Shown: piece by piece, positions 25,535 to 34,106 of the stretch
Layout: each line of letters begins with the position of its first letter
Position numbering within the stretch: the first letter of the stretch is position 1
Assembly (NCBI GenBank): GCA_035645275.1
Contig: DASQMX010000031.1
Location: 496,001-560,000, forward strand
Length of the DNA stretch: 64,000 nt
Source of the DNA: Paranoxybacillus sp035645275
Lineage (GTDB): Bacteria; Bacillota; Bacilli; Bacillales; Anoxybacillaceae
Direction of reading: 5' to 3'
Program-made: the position numbers and the translations under genes
Notes under the pieces: model-generated
What the model was told of the DNA's origin: nothing
The model's input: only the letters and a program-made list of their open reading frames with translations
Databases searched by the model: none

Positions 25535-27061
25535 CTATTTTCTTCGTTTCTTCGCATAATAAAGGAAGAATCCAAATGCTGCGTAAATCGCAATAAATGC
25601 TGCAATAAAAGGAATATTTAGTCCAGACTTGTCAGCAAGCACGTAAATTTCCGCTGTTTCGCGGTCTAAAATAATGTCATAGCCATCCTTGGTGCTGCGG
25701 ACTAAATCTCCTGCAAGCAACCCTCTTAACTCTTTGTTTGGTTCTAACCGTTCATTGTTAATATGACCTTTTTGTGACTTCGATGTATTATTAATGGCAA
25801 TAACCGCTGTCTCATTTTTATATGTTCGTTTAAATACTGCCATGCCGTTTTTCTCATATAAAAGCTCAAAATCACCACGCGTTAGCGAAGGAAGTGTATT
25901 GCGAAGTTCTCCTAATTTTTTAATATAGTCAATAATCTCCTTATCTGTGCGGAAATTCATCAACCGGCGGTTATCAGGATCTTCCCCGCCATCTAAGGCA
26001 ATTTCCGTACCATAATACATGATTGGAATGCCTGGAGCAGTAAACAAATAGGTTAGTCCCATTTTAACTCTTGTTACTGGATATTGCTTATTTTGTAACG
26101 CAAGCCGCGTAAATCGTACAGTGTCATGATTATCTAAAAATATGCCAAGCAAGTATGGGTTTTTATAAAAAGTTTTATTGCGAAGCCATACATCATAAAG
26201 TGGTTGTATGGATTGATCAATATTACTTAAAATTTTTGAAGCTTCTCGATAAAACGGATAATCGATAAACGCATCTATACCGTATTTTTCGTAGTCAGCT
26301 ATATAACGCGGATCATCATGCCATACTTCACCAATTAAAAAGAAATCTCTCTTTACTGATTTCACTTCTTTCGCAAACTCTTCCCAAAATGACTTTGGCA
26401 CATGCTTTACAGTATCAAGGCGATAACCGTCGATATCCGTTTCTTTAATCCACCATTTGGCCATATCAATCAAATATTTTCTTACTTCTGGATTTTCCTG
26501 TGCCAAATCCGGCAGACCAAACAACCAACCATTTTCCACTTCTTTTTGGTCTTTCCAGTTGAAAATTTCTTTCTTTTCATGGAACCAATCTTTCTTATCC
26601 GGGTCATTCAGCCACGGATGGTGATAGCCGGTATGATTCACAACGATATCTAAAATCACTTTCATATCCCGCTTATGTGCTTCTTTGACAAGCTTTTTAA
26701 AATCTTCAAGCGTACCAAAGTGCTCTTCAACTTTATAAAAATCTTCCACCCAATAACCGTGATAACCGCCCGGCTCGTTTTTAAAAATCGGCGTCAGCCA
26801 GATAGCGGTAAAGCCCATTTCTTTAATGTAATCGAGCTGTTGAATAATCCCTTTGAAATCCCCGCCGTGATAAGCTTTCGGATCTTTTACATTGACTTCA
26901 TAATCATTGCTTGAGTCACCGTTATTAAAACGGTCAATCATAATAAAATAAATGCTTTCATCTTGCCACTTTCGTCCTTCTTTTTCCACAGCCGCCTGTA
27001 CCGGCAAAGCATAAAAAAAGAGGAACGAAATTAGCAGTAATGCAAGCGCTCGCTTTGTCAT
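25535..27061 (-). CDS. Membrane-anchored extracellular alpha-amylase (GH13)
   Basis: Endo-acting alpha-amylase. It has a Sec signal peptide ending VQAA near residue 25 and the GH13 regions DIVVNHTGY, DGYRLDTVKHV (nucleophile Asp), LIGEVWHDD (acid/base Glu) and FLDNHDTVRF. The C-terminus is hydrophobic (SGLNIPFIAAFIAIYAAFG) with a KKRRK stop-transfer, so the enzyme is tethered outside the membrane. The short LPDLAQ motif fits the amylases described from Anoxybacillus (GH13 subfamily 45); the subfamily is inferred. ATG 27061 with AAGGAG eight bases upstream is chosen over GTG 27070. A 300-bp non-coding gap separates it from malG. Confidence 0.9.
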   Translation of the reverse strand: MTKRALALLLISFLFFYALPVQAAVEKEGRKWQDESIYFIMIDRFNNGDSSNDYEVNVKDPKAYHGGDFKGIIQQLDYIKEMGFTAIWLTPIFKNEPGGYHGYWVEDFYKVEEHFGTLEDFKKLVKEAHKRDMKVILDIVVNHTGYHHPWLNDPDKKDWFHEKKEIFNWKDQKEVENGWLFGLPDLAQENPEVRKYLIDMAKWWIKETDIDGYRLDTVKHVPKSFWEEFAKEVKSVKRDFFLIGEVWHDDPRYIADYEKYGIDAFIDYPFYREASKILSNIDQSIQPLYDVWLRNKTFYKNPYLLGIFLDNHDTVRFTRLALQNKQYPVTRVKMGLTYLFTAPGIPIMYYGTEIALDGGEDPDNRRLMNFRTDKEIIDYIKKLGELRNTLPSLTRGDFELLYEKNGMAVFKRTYKNETAVIAINNTSKSQKGHINNERLEPNKELRGLLAGDLVRSTKDGYDIILDRETAEIYVLADKSGLNIPFIAAFIAIYAAFGFFLYYAKKRRK

Positions 27062-27180
27062 TTTTCCCACTCCTTATCATTCCATTAGCTACTGTTTTAC
27101 TATAGCTTGAAATAGGGACAAAGGAAAGAAGTAAGATGCGTTCTTTCCTTGTCCTTCTCTTTATTTTTATATTTTTGACA

Positions 27181-27352
27181 GGAAAATGCGCGTCAGCGGC
27201 GCTTGCTAACCGCTTCGGCTAACAATAAAGTGCAACTTCATCAGTGGGGGTTTTCTTCATCTCCCACTGATGTTAGTTGAACTTATCGCACTTCTAGCGT
27301 CCGTTATCTCCCACCTGTAGAGGTGGGAGTCTTACGGACGATTAGAACGGGA
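27181..27352. repeat. Cluster of palindromes resembling IS200/IS605-type ends
   Basis: Three inverted repeats follow one another: CATCAGTGGGGG with CTCCCACTGATG (27240-27273), AAGTGC with GCACTT (27228 and 27293) around the first, and CGTCCGT with ACGGACG around CTCCCACC/GGTGGGAG (27298-27338). No transposase frame is present. Such hairpins occur at the ends of IS200/IS605 elements and their non-autonomous derivatives, so this may be a small mobile remnant between malG and the amylase gene. The remaining gap bases show no gene. Confidence 0.4.
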
Positions 27353-27370
27353 TAAATTAAGCGGTTGGCA

Positions 27371-28213
27371 TTACCCTTTTGTCCCGCCGGCTGTTAAACC
27401 GGAAACAAAATACTTTTGGAACGATAGGAACAAGATAGCGATTGGCACAGCAATTAACACCGAACCTGCAGCAAATGTCGTAAATTCACTGCCAAACTGT
27501 TTTGCTACCATATCATATAACCCAACAGCAAGCGTATATTTTTCTTTGCTGCGAAGAAGGACGCTTGCTAAAATAAAGTCTCCAAACGGTGCTATGAATG
27601 TGAACAGAGCAACAACGGCAATAATCGGCTTAGCAAGCGGCATGATGATTTGGAAAAAGATGCACAAGTGCCCGGCTCCGTCGATTTTCGCCGATTCGTC
27701 TAATTCTTTCGGAATCGTATCTAAATATCCTTTCATCAGCCATGTATTCATTGGAATTTGTCCGGCAACATACACAAGAATAAGCCCTAAATGCGTATCA
27801 ATAAGCTTCGTTAATGTTGCTAAAACGTAAATAGCAATTAATGCAGCAAAGTTCGGAACCATTTGCAGGATTAAAAATGCCATCAATCCATTTTTTCTTC
27901 CAATAAAGCGATAGCGGGAAAATGAGTAAGCCGTTAAGCTTATTAAAATAACGGAAAAAATCATTGTCAATGTTGATATTTTCAACGAGTTCCAATACCA
28001 TTTCAAATAATCGCTATGTTTGGGGTCAAAAAGCTCCTTATAATGTGCCAGTGTGGCGTTCTTCGGAATAATTGTTGAGCTGGATAAACTTTGTCCAGGA
28101 TTAAACGATGCACCGAAAACCCACAATAACGGATAGATGATAATGACGAACATCGCAAAAATTACTAAATACGACAACGTTAAGCGAATAAACTTTTGTT
28201 TTTTCATATTCAT
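27371..28213 (-). CDS. malG: Maltodextrin ABC transporter permease MalG
   Basis: Second membrane subunit of the maltodextrin importer, 280 residues with six hydrophobic helices (first at residues 12-33). The permease coupling loop is YLDTIPKELDESAKIDGAG near residues 160-178. It starts two bases before the malF stop region ends (AGAGGAT within the end of malF serves as ribosome site), which implies coupled translation. It corresponds to mdxG of B. subtilis. No ATPase gene is in the locus; a shared MsmX-type ATPase is expected from elsewhere. Confidence 0.93.
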   Translation of the reverse strand: MNMKKQKFIRLTLSYLVIFAMFVIIIYPLLWVFGASFNPGQSLSSSTIIPKNATLAHYKELFDPKHSDYLKWYWNSLKISTLTMIFSVILISLTAYSFSRYRFIGRKNGLMAFLILQMVPNFAALIAIYVLATLTKLIDTHLGLILVYVAGQIPMNTWLMKGYLDTIPKELDESAKIDGAGHLCIFFQIIMPLAKPIIAVVALFTFIAPFGDFILASVLLRSKEKYTLAVGLYDMVAKQFGSEFTTFAAGSVLIAVPIAILFLSFQKYFVSGLTAGGTKG

Positions 28214-28214
28214 G

Positions 28215-29495
28215 TTACATCATATCCTCTTCTTTAAATGATTTCGTTTTTCTAAACTGCCATAACGCAATTGTCATTACAAAAAGCGATAAAAGCAACG
28301 TAATCGCCGCTGCTTTTGAATACTGCGCCGAAGTCATCGTCAATCGATAAATCCACGAAATTAAAATATCCGTTGCTCCCGCGTTTTGGCCGGAAACAGC
28401 AGGACCACCGCCATTGAACAAGTAGATGATGTTGAAATTGTTAAAATTAAATGTGTATTGTGTGATTAAAATTGGTGCGACTGCATATAACACAAGCGGC
28501 AATGTAATTTTCGTAAACTTTTGCCATACGGTCGCACCGTCAACTGTTGCCGCTTCGTACAACTCTTCGGGAATTGCCTGCAATACGCCCGTTGTCATCG
28601 CAAAAATAAATGGGAAGCCAAGCCACGTCTGAATGAGAATAAGTGCTACTTTCGTCCAAAATGGATCCGTCATCCACGCGACGGAATCAATGCCTAATGC
28701 AGCTAAAATAGTCTTGTTGATGACTCCAAATGATTCGTTAAACATTCCCGAGAATATAAGAATGGATACGAATGCTGGAACTGCCCAAGGCAAAATGAAA
28801 ATCGTGCGAATAATTGCTTTTCCTTTCAAATCTTTTTGGTTAACAAGAATCGCAAGGAAAATTCCAAGTGCAATTTGCAGCGTAGTGGCACCAAACGTCC
28901 AAACAATCGTCCATGCTAGTACATTGATGAACGTTTTTCTCCAAAGGTTAAGCTTAACAAGATCGACAAAGTTTTGAAAGCCGACCCAATCAACTAATTT
29001 GGCTGGCGGTGAATGATACAAATCATAGTTTGTAAAGGCAAGCAAAACAACGAATATAATTGGAAAAATAACAACGAACACTAATAAGATAAATCCAGGC
29101 GAAATCATTAAATAAGGAAAGCCGCTGTCAACAAGAGTAAGATATTGTTCGCGCAACGTATTCAATCTTAAACCTAAGTCACGCTTTTGTCCGTTTTTGT
29201 AAGCGTCATATAAATTAAAAGCAAAAAACCCTAATCCGAACACGATTACAATTAAGGAGAGAATTCCTTGAACGAGCAAAAAGATGGAGTGATCACGCGG
29301 CACTTGTGTACCTAATGTCACAATTCCCCATAAACCAATATCTAATAAATCTCCAAATACAACAAAAAACGAAGCGGCTAAAATGAAAAATAACATTCCT
29401 TTTACGTATTGCCGATTATAAAGCTGCCCAAGACCGGGAATTACTGAAAGAGCAGTAGCGATTTTTCGATGATTAGATTGATATAATGTCTCCAT
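28215..29495 (-). CDS. malF: Maltodextrin ABC transporter permease MalF
   Basis: First membrane subunit of the maltodextrin importer, 426 residues. The N-terminus carries the extra helices typical of MalF/MdxF (ALSVIPGLGQLYNRQYVKG, FFILAASFFVVFG), followed by a cytoplasmic linker and the transport domain. The coupling loop is AIPEELYEAATVDGATVWQ near residues 312-330. It lies between malE and malG on the minus strand, 132 bp after malE, with a hairpin in that gap. Corresponds to mdxF of B. subtilis. Confidence 0.93.
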   Translation of the reverse strand: METLYQSNHRKIATALSVIPGLGQLYNRQYVKGMLFFILAASFFVVFGDLLDIGLWGIVTLGTQVPRDHSIFLLVQGILSLIVIVFGLGFFAFNLYDAYKNGQKRDLGLRLNTLREQYLTLVDSGFPYLMISPGFILLVFVVIFPIIFVVLLAFTNYDLYHSPPAKLVDWVGFQNFVDLVKLNLWRKTFINVLAWTIVWTFGATTLQIALGIFLAILVNQKDLKGKAIIRTIFILPWAVPAFVSILIFSGMFNESFGVINKTILAALGIDSVAWMTDPFWTKVALILIQTWLGFPFIFAMTTGVLQAIPEELYEAATVDGATVWQKFTKITLPLVLYAVAPILITQYTFNFNNFNIIYLFNGGGPAVSGQNAGATDILISWIYRLTMTSAQYSKAAAITLLLSLFVMTIALWQFRKTKSFKEEDMM

Positions 29496-29577
29496 GAAAA
29501 CGTATCTCCTTTCTCACTCACCTTATGAACCTGCCCTTTATACTCAATCAAGAAGGAAGGATACATCCAAGAAATGG

Positions 29578-29609
29578 ATAAGCAGTACCCGCAGAGAGGT
29601 ACCGCTTAC
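29578..29609 (-). promoter_or_regulatory. Intercistronic hairpin between malE and malF
   Basis: Minus-strand arms GTAAGCGGTACC and GGTACTGCTTAT with an 8-base loop, 18 bp after the malE stop and not followed by a T-run. It most likely protects the malE mRNA end or partly terminates, so that the binding protein is made in excess over the permeases, as in other malE operons. Confidence 0.65.
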
Positions 29610-29627
29610 CTGTTATTGCGTCCAATC

Positions 29628-30926
29628 TTATTTTTGGCCATGGTTTGTTTCAATGTTTGTTTTAATTGTTTTTACCGCTTCATCAAGCGCTTTTTTCGGC
29701 TCTGTTTTCTGATTGGCTACTAATTGAAGCGCAGTTGCCATCGGTCCCCAAACTTCTGCCATTTCTGGAATGTTTGGCATTGGAATTGCGTATTGTGATT
29801 GAATGGCAACCGCTTTGGCGCCTTCATTATTCGCAATGATAGGGTCTTCAATTAAGGATTTCACTGGTGGGATTTCTTGTGTTAACTCAAAACGGATTTT
29901 CGCATTTTCTTCATTTGTAATGAATTCAATCAGTTTTGTTGCCCATTCTGGATGTTTAGAATAAGCTGATACATGCCATCCTTTTACACCCATAAATGTT
30001 TTTACCGGTTCGCCATTAGGAAGTTTTGGCATTGGCGCGACACCGATATCAATGCCAGCATCTTTCATCCCTTGGAATGCCCATGGACCATTCATGACAG
30101 ACGCAACTTTTCCTTCATTGAATAAGCCGTCCATTGTTGAGCCGCCGTTTTCTCCGATAATACCTTTAGGGAATAAGCTTTCTTTATACCATTTTTGAAT
30201 ATATTCCGCACCTTTAACCGCACCTTCGTTATTTAAACCAAGGTCTTTAGGATCAAGCGTTCCGTTATTATTTTTGAATACATAACCGCCCATTCCACCT
30301 ATGATACCATGAGCAAAGTAGAAGTTATCCCACAACGCTAAGAAGCCATATTGGTCACCTTTGGTAAAGTTCTTAGCAAACTCATACAATTCATCCATTG
30401 TCTCTGGCGCTTTATCCATTAGCTTCTTATTATAAACAAACACTGGCGTTTCTGTTGCTTTTGGAAGACCATAGAGTTTTCCATTATACGTTTCTGCTTG
30501 AATAGAAGATTCTGTAAAACGGTCAAGCACTTCTTTGTCAACTTTCATTTCGCGAATTAATCCTTCTGTTACAAGCTGGCCAATTTGGTCATGCGGAACA
30601 GTAATGACGTCCGGGCCAGTTCCTGCCGGTCCATCTAGACGCAGTTGATCGCGTTGCTTTGTTGCCATCTCCACTTCTTTGTATTCAACTTTAATTCCGT
30701 ATTTCTCTTCGAATGCTTTAATCGCCGGTTCTAACGCGACACCTTTTTTTGTGTCTTCCCAAACAACTAATTTCTCTGGTTTTTCAGGCATTCCCTCTTC
30801 TGAAGTTGTTTTGTTATTTTCTTTGTCATTAGTTGGTTCTTTCGCTTCATCTGGCCCTAAACCACAGCCTGCAAGCACACCGAATGATAATGCCACTGTT
30901 GAAAGTGCTGATAAAGCTTTTCTCAT
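29628..30926 (-). CDS. malE: Maltodextrin-binding lipoprotein MalE
   Basis: Extracellular solute-binding protein of the MalE/MdxE type, 432 residues. The signal peptide (RKALSALSTVALSFG) ends in lipobox LAGC with Cys21, followed by a 30-residue Lys/Glu linker. The binding-domain marks are VWEDTKKGVALEPAIKAFEE, GPDVITVPHD, ATETPVFVYNK and MNGPWAFQGMKDAGID. ATG 30926 has AGGAGGGG five bases upstream. It is the first gene of the mal operon; possible MalR or CcpA sites lie at 30957 and 31021. Confidence 0.94.
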   Translation of the reverse strand: MRKALSALSTVALSFGVLAGCGLGPDEAKEPTNDKENNKTTSEEGMPEKPEKLVVWEDTKKGVALEPAIKAFEEKYGIKVEYKEVEMATKQRDQLRLDGPAGTGPDVITVPHDQIGQLVTEGLIREMKVDKEVLDRFTESSIQAETYNGKLYGLPKATETPVFVYNKKLMDKAPETMDELYEFAKNFTKGDQYGFLALWDNFYFAHGIIGGMGGYVFKNNNGTLDPKDLGLNNEGAVKGAEYIQKWYKESLFPKGIIGENGGSTMDGLFNEGKVASVMNGPWAFQGMKDAGIDIGVAPMPKLPNGEPVKTFMGVKGWHVSAYSKHPEWATKLIEFITNEENAKIRFELTQEIPPVKSLIEDPIIANNEGAKAVAIQSQYAIPMPNIPEMAEVWGPMATALQLVANQKTEPKKALDEAVKTIKTNIETNHGQK

Positions 30927-30956
30927 CGTGACCCCTCCTGATTCACTCTGTTAAAA

Positions 30957-30970
30957 TTTAAACGCTTTCA
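30957..30970 (-). promoter_or_regulatory. Catabolite (cre-like) site between malE promoter and start
   Basis: Minus strand TGAAAGCGTTTAAA fits the CcpA cre consensus TGWAARCGYTWNCW at 13 of 14 positions. It lies 31 bases before the malE ATG, where binding would block transcription. Confidence 0.55.
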
Positions 30971-31020
30971 CAACAAACTAAAAAAATGATAATGTTAATA
31001 CCACTTATGCAATTCTTTTG

Positions 31021-31034
31021 TGAAAACGATTGCA
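31021..31034. promoter_or_regulatory. LacI/CcpA-family operator upstream of malE
   Basis: TGAAAACGATTGCA lies within a wider palindrome TGTGAAAACGATTGCACA. It resembles both cre and the MalR-like TGCAANCGNTTGCA, and stands upstream of the malE promoter region, between the two divergent transcription units. Confidence 0.5.
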
Positions 31035-31167
31035 CACATTTTAATATCTATATATACTTTCATTTTTCGTCTTGATAACTTATTTTTGTTTTTTTATTTT
31101 CAGATAAATGGTTTATGCATTTATTGACTTTTATAGTAAATTCTTCTACTCTGAATAATAAATAAAG

Positions 31168-31181
31168 TGCAATCGCTTGCA
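31168..31181. promoter_or_regulatory. LacI-family operator upstream of the neopullulanase gene
   Basis: TGCAATCGCTTGCA has perfect TGCAA/TTGCA half-sites around a central CG, the classical shape of a LacI-family operator. It is 31 bases before the TTG start of the neopullulanase gene, so it probably brings that gene under the local repressor. Confidence 0.6.
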
Positions 31182-31211
31182 TTATAAATGAATAATTAGG
31201 AGATGTTGCCC

Positions 31212-32984
31212 TTGTTAAAAGAAGCGATTTATCATCGTCCAAAAGATAATTTTGCTTATGCATATGACGAAAAAACGCTACATATACGTCTTCGCACAAA
31301 AAAAGATGATATAGAACAAGTAAATCTTATTTATGGTGATCCTTACGAATGGGAAAACGGTGAATGGCAAACTCAAACGACTTCTATGTCCAAAAGTGGT
31401 TCAGATGAATGGTTTGATTATTGGTTTATTGCAATCACTCCCCCTTACCGCCGCCTTCGTTACGGTTTTGAGCTTCATAATAAAGGAGAACAGCTTGTTT
31501 ATACAGAAAAAGGGTTTTACAAAGAGGCTCCCAAAGATGATACGTCTTATTATTTTTGCTTCCCTTTCTTAAATAAAATTGACGTCTTTCAAGCTCCTGA
31601 ATGGGTAAAAGATATAGTTTGGTATCAAATTTTTCCGGAACGTTTTGCCAACGGAAATGCGGCGTTAAATCCCCCAGGAACATTGGCTTGGGGAAGTGAA
31701 GACCCGACGCCGACAAGTTTTTTCGGCGGGGATTTTGAAGGAATTATTCAGCATATGGATTATTTGACAGAACTAGGTGTCACAGGGATTTACTTCACTC
31801 CGATCTTTAAAGCGCCGTCAAATCATAAATACGATACCATTGACTACTTCGAAATCGATCCACAATTTGGCGATAAAGAAACGTTTAAACGACTGGTGGA
31901 AACTTGTCACAAACACGGCATTAAAGTTATGTTGGATGCAGTATTTAATCATAGCGGATACTTTTTCGCCCCGTTTCAAGATGTGCTGAAAAATGGAGAA
32001 CACTCAAAATATAAAGACTGGTTCCATATTCGCGAGTTTCCGCTGCAAACAAAACCGCGTCCAAACTATGACACATTTGCTTTTGTAGAGACGATGCCAA
32101 AATTAAATACGGAAAACCCGGAAGTAAAAAAATATTTATTAGACGTTGCAACTTACTGGATTCGCGAGTTTGATATTGATGGCTGGAGATTGGATGTCGC
32201 AAATGAGGTGGACCATCAGTTTTGGCGGGAATTTAGGCAAGCAGTAAAATCAATTAAACCAGACCTTTATATCCTCGGAGAAATTTGGCATGATTCGATG
32301 CCGTGGCTCCGCGGCGATCAGTTTGATGCGGTAATGAATTATCCGTTTACAAATGGGGCGTTGCGCTTCTTTGCCAAAAATGAGGTGAAAGCTTCGGAGT
32401 TTGCCAATATGATCACAAATGTATTGCACTCTTATCCAAACAATATAAACGAAGTAGCATTTAATTTGCTGGGAAGCCATGATACGCCGAGAATTTTAAC
32501 CGTTTGCAATAACGATAAAGACAAAGTGAAACTGTTGTTCCTCTTCCAATTATCGTTTACCGGCACCCCTTGCATTTATTACGGCGATGAAATCGGCATG
32601 ACAGGCGGAGCGGATCCTGGATGCCGAAAATGCATGATTTGGGAAGAAGAAAAACAAGACCGCGATTTATTTAACCATGTAAAAAAATTAATTTCTCTTC
32701 GGAAAACGTACCCTGCATTTGGCAATCGCGGCGAGTTAAAATTTGTGGAAGCTAACGATCAAACAAATCATTTAATTTATACAAAAACATACGAAAACGA
32801 CACGATTATTTTTGTAATTAATAACTCGGAAAACGATTTATCTATTCCATTACCTTTTAACTTGAAAGGACAGAAATTAACGAACTTATGGACAGACGAG
32901 GAATTTGCGGCAGAAGCAGAAGTACTGAGTGCGCAAGTGCCAGCGAAAGGATTTCTTATTTATCGAGTAGAAAATTTTAATTAA
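31212..32984 (+). CDS. Neopullulanase / cyclomaltodextrinase (GH13)
   Basis: Cytosolic amylase that splits maltodextrins, cyclodextrins and pullulan. No signal peptide. An N-terminal CBM34-type domain (1 to about 125) precedes the barrel. GH13 regions: DAVFNHSGYFF, DGWRLDVANEVDHQFW (nucleophile Asp near 328), LGEIWHDSMPW (acid/base Glu near 357) and LLGSHDTPRIL; the MPKLNTENPEV segment is typical of the GH13_20 group. TTG 31212, with AGGAG nine bases upstream, gives an N-terminus MLKEAIYHRPKDNFAYAY like known enzymes; ATG 31203 touches the ribosome site. Divergent from malE; corresponds to yvdF of B. subtilis. Confidence 0.93.
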   Translation: MLKEAIYHRPKDNFAYAYDEKTLHIRLRTKKDDIEQVNLIYGDPYEWENGEWQTQTTSMSKSGSDEWFDYWFIAITPPYRRLRYGFELHNKGEQLVYTEKGFYKEAPKDDTSYYFCFPFLNKIDVFQAPEWVKDIVWYQIFPERFANGNAALNPPGTLAWGSEDPTPTSFFGGDFEGIIQHMDYLTELGVTGIYFTPIFKAPSNHKYDTIDYFEIDPQFGDKETFKRLVETCHKHGIKVMLDAVFNHSGYFFAPFQDVLKNGEHSKYKDWFHIREFPLQTKPRPNYDTFAFVETMPKLNTENPEVKKYLLDVATYWIREFDIDGWRLDVANEVDHQFWREFRQAVKSIKPDLYILGEIWHDSMPWLRGDQFDAVMNYPFTNGALRFFAKNEVKASEFANMITNVLHSYPNNINEVAFNLLGSHDTPRILTVCNNDKDKVKLLFLFQLSFTGTPCIYYGDEIGMTGGADPGCRKCMIWEEEKQDRDLFNHVKKLISLRKTYPAFGNRGELKFVEANDQTNHLIYTKTYENDTIIFVINNSENDLSIPLPFNLKGQKLTNLWTDEEFAAEAEVLSAQVPAKGFLIYRVENFN

Positions 32985-32991
32985 GATAACA

Positions 32992-33024
32992 AAAGAAGGA
33001 GCAGATAGGCTCCTTCTTTTATCA
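32992..33024. terminator. Terminator of the neopullulanase gene
   Basis: AAAAGAAGGAGC, loop AGATAG, GCTCCTTCTTTT. Usable in both directions between convergent genes. Confidence 0.88.
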
Positions 33025-33113
33025 TGTATGATTACTACCATATGTTACACGCATTCTCTAATCACTGTTTCATTAATGCTTGAATTACTCGCTCGGAAAC
33101 CCTCTCTACTATT

Positions 33114-34091
33114 TTATTCATTGTTTGTTCTGATAACATCACTTTTTGAGGATGAGCCACTTTTTCCGCCGTTATTCCTCCTTAAAAGCCATTTTTCTGT
33201 CATGATTTCATTTACATAATCCGTAATAATATCTTCTTTAGCGTAGCTTCTCTTTTTGACAATCTCTGTTATTTTATTTAGGTCAGCTGTGTTATCGTAC
33301 TTTATTCCATCCATTTTCATCGTTCTTAAAGCAGCTTCACTTTCTTGAACGATTTGCTTAATCTTCTCTATATTCTTCTTATATTTTGTTAGATTAATAT
33401 TTTTATCTTTCTCTGCTTCTTCTAAGATCCTTCTTACTGAAAATAAAGCATATTGTTGATCCTTAAGCTCAAGCTCCACAAGGGCAACTGACCTTTCATC
33501 TGAGTAACGTATAAACTCAATGACTAAGTTCTTTATTTTTTTGTACATTTCTTCATCAACGGCCTCTCTGTTGAGAATAGACTGTAGAGGACCGAATAAT
33601 TCCCTTGCCAACCGTTCACAAAGGATACTTTTTTCATTCCATAACTTTAGAAAAGCGAAAAATTGTTGAAAATCTCTTAGATATTTTTCTTCTCCTAGCC
33701 GCATTCTTTGCATAACAGGTACTAAAGTGTTCGTAATGTCATCAGCCTCTTCTAATATTTCCTCGTAAAATGCAGGGTCATGTTTTAAAGAAGCGGCTAT
33801 GCGTTTTTCAATGAGCCAAAGACTTTCAAACGTATAGTAGAAATCCAACACTTTTTTTGAGAGCTCAAAATCTTTTACAATCGTTCCATTTTGCTCAACA
33901 ACAATAAACTTAATTAAAAGCCTATTGGAAAGACCTCCAAATAATCCTTTTTTATACAAACCCACTAATTTATATGCTTTTCCGTCAATGATATAATCCG
34001 CACTCATTAACGGTAATTGCCTGAACTTTATATATTCTTTAATCGCTTCTAAATAAACACCTGTTGCCGGTTCCATGATTGGGATTTTCAA
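33114..34091 (-). CDS. Unknown ~300 aa family, tandem copy A (with C-terminal tail)
   Basis: First (3'-most) of three tandem paralogs that I cannot assign to a family. It begins MKIPIMEPATGVYLEAIKEY from TTG 34091, with GAGGTG eight bases upstream. Residues 30-80 look beta-rich (MSADYIIDGKAYKLVGLYKK, FIVVEQNGTIVKDFEL); the rest is helical and charged, with KHDPAFYEEILEEADDI, KLWNEKSI, NREAVDEEMYKKIKNLVIEF and ITDYVNEIMTEKWLL as shared blocks. There is no signal peptide or membrane helix. This copy alone has a 22-residue polar tail (NNGGKSGSSSKSDVIR). It is the most divergent of the three. Confidence 0.85.
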   Translation of the reverse strand: MKIPIMEPATGVYLEAIKEYIKFRQLPLMSADYIIDGKAYKLVGLYKKGLFGGLSNRLLIKFIVVEQNGTIVKDFELSKKVLDFYYTFESLWLIEKRIAASLKHDPAFYEEILEEADDITNTLVPVMQRMRLGEEKYLRDFQQFFAFLKLWNEKSILCERLARELFGPLQSILNREAVDEEMYKKIKNLVIEFIRYSDERSVALVELELKDQQYALFSVRRILEEAEKDKNINLTKYKKNIEKIKQIVQESEAALRTMKMDGIKYDNTADLNKITEIVKKRSYAKEDIITDYVNEIMTEKWLLRRNNGGKSGSSSKSDVIRTNNE

Positions 34092-34106
34092 TTAAAAAAC
34101 ACCTCA

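Noticed and set aside
31060..31299. 79-codon minus frame between malE and neopullulanase
   Set aside because: Its start lies inside the neopullulanase gene, it crosses the promoter region and it has no recognisable product.
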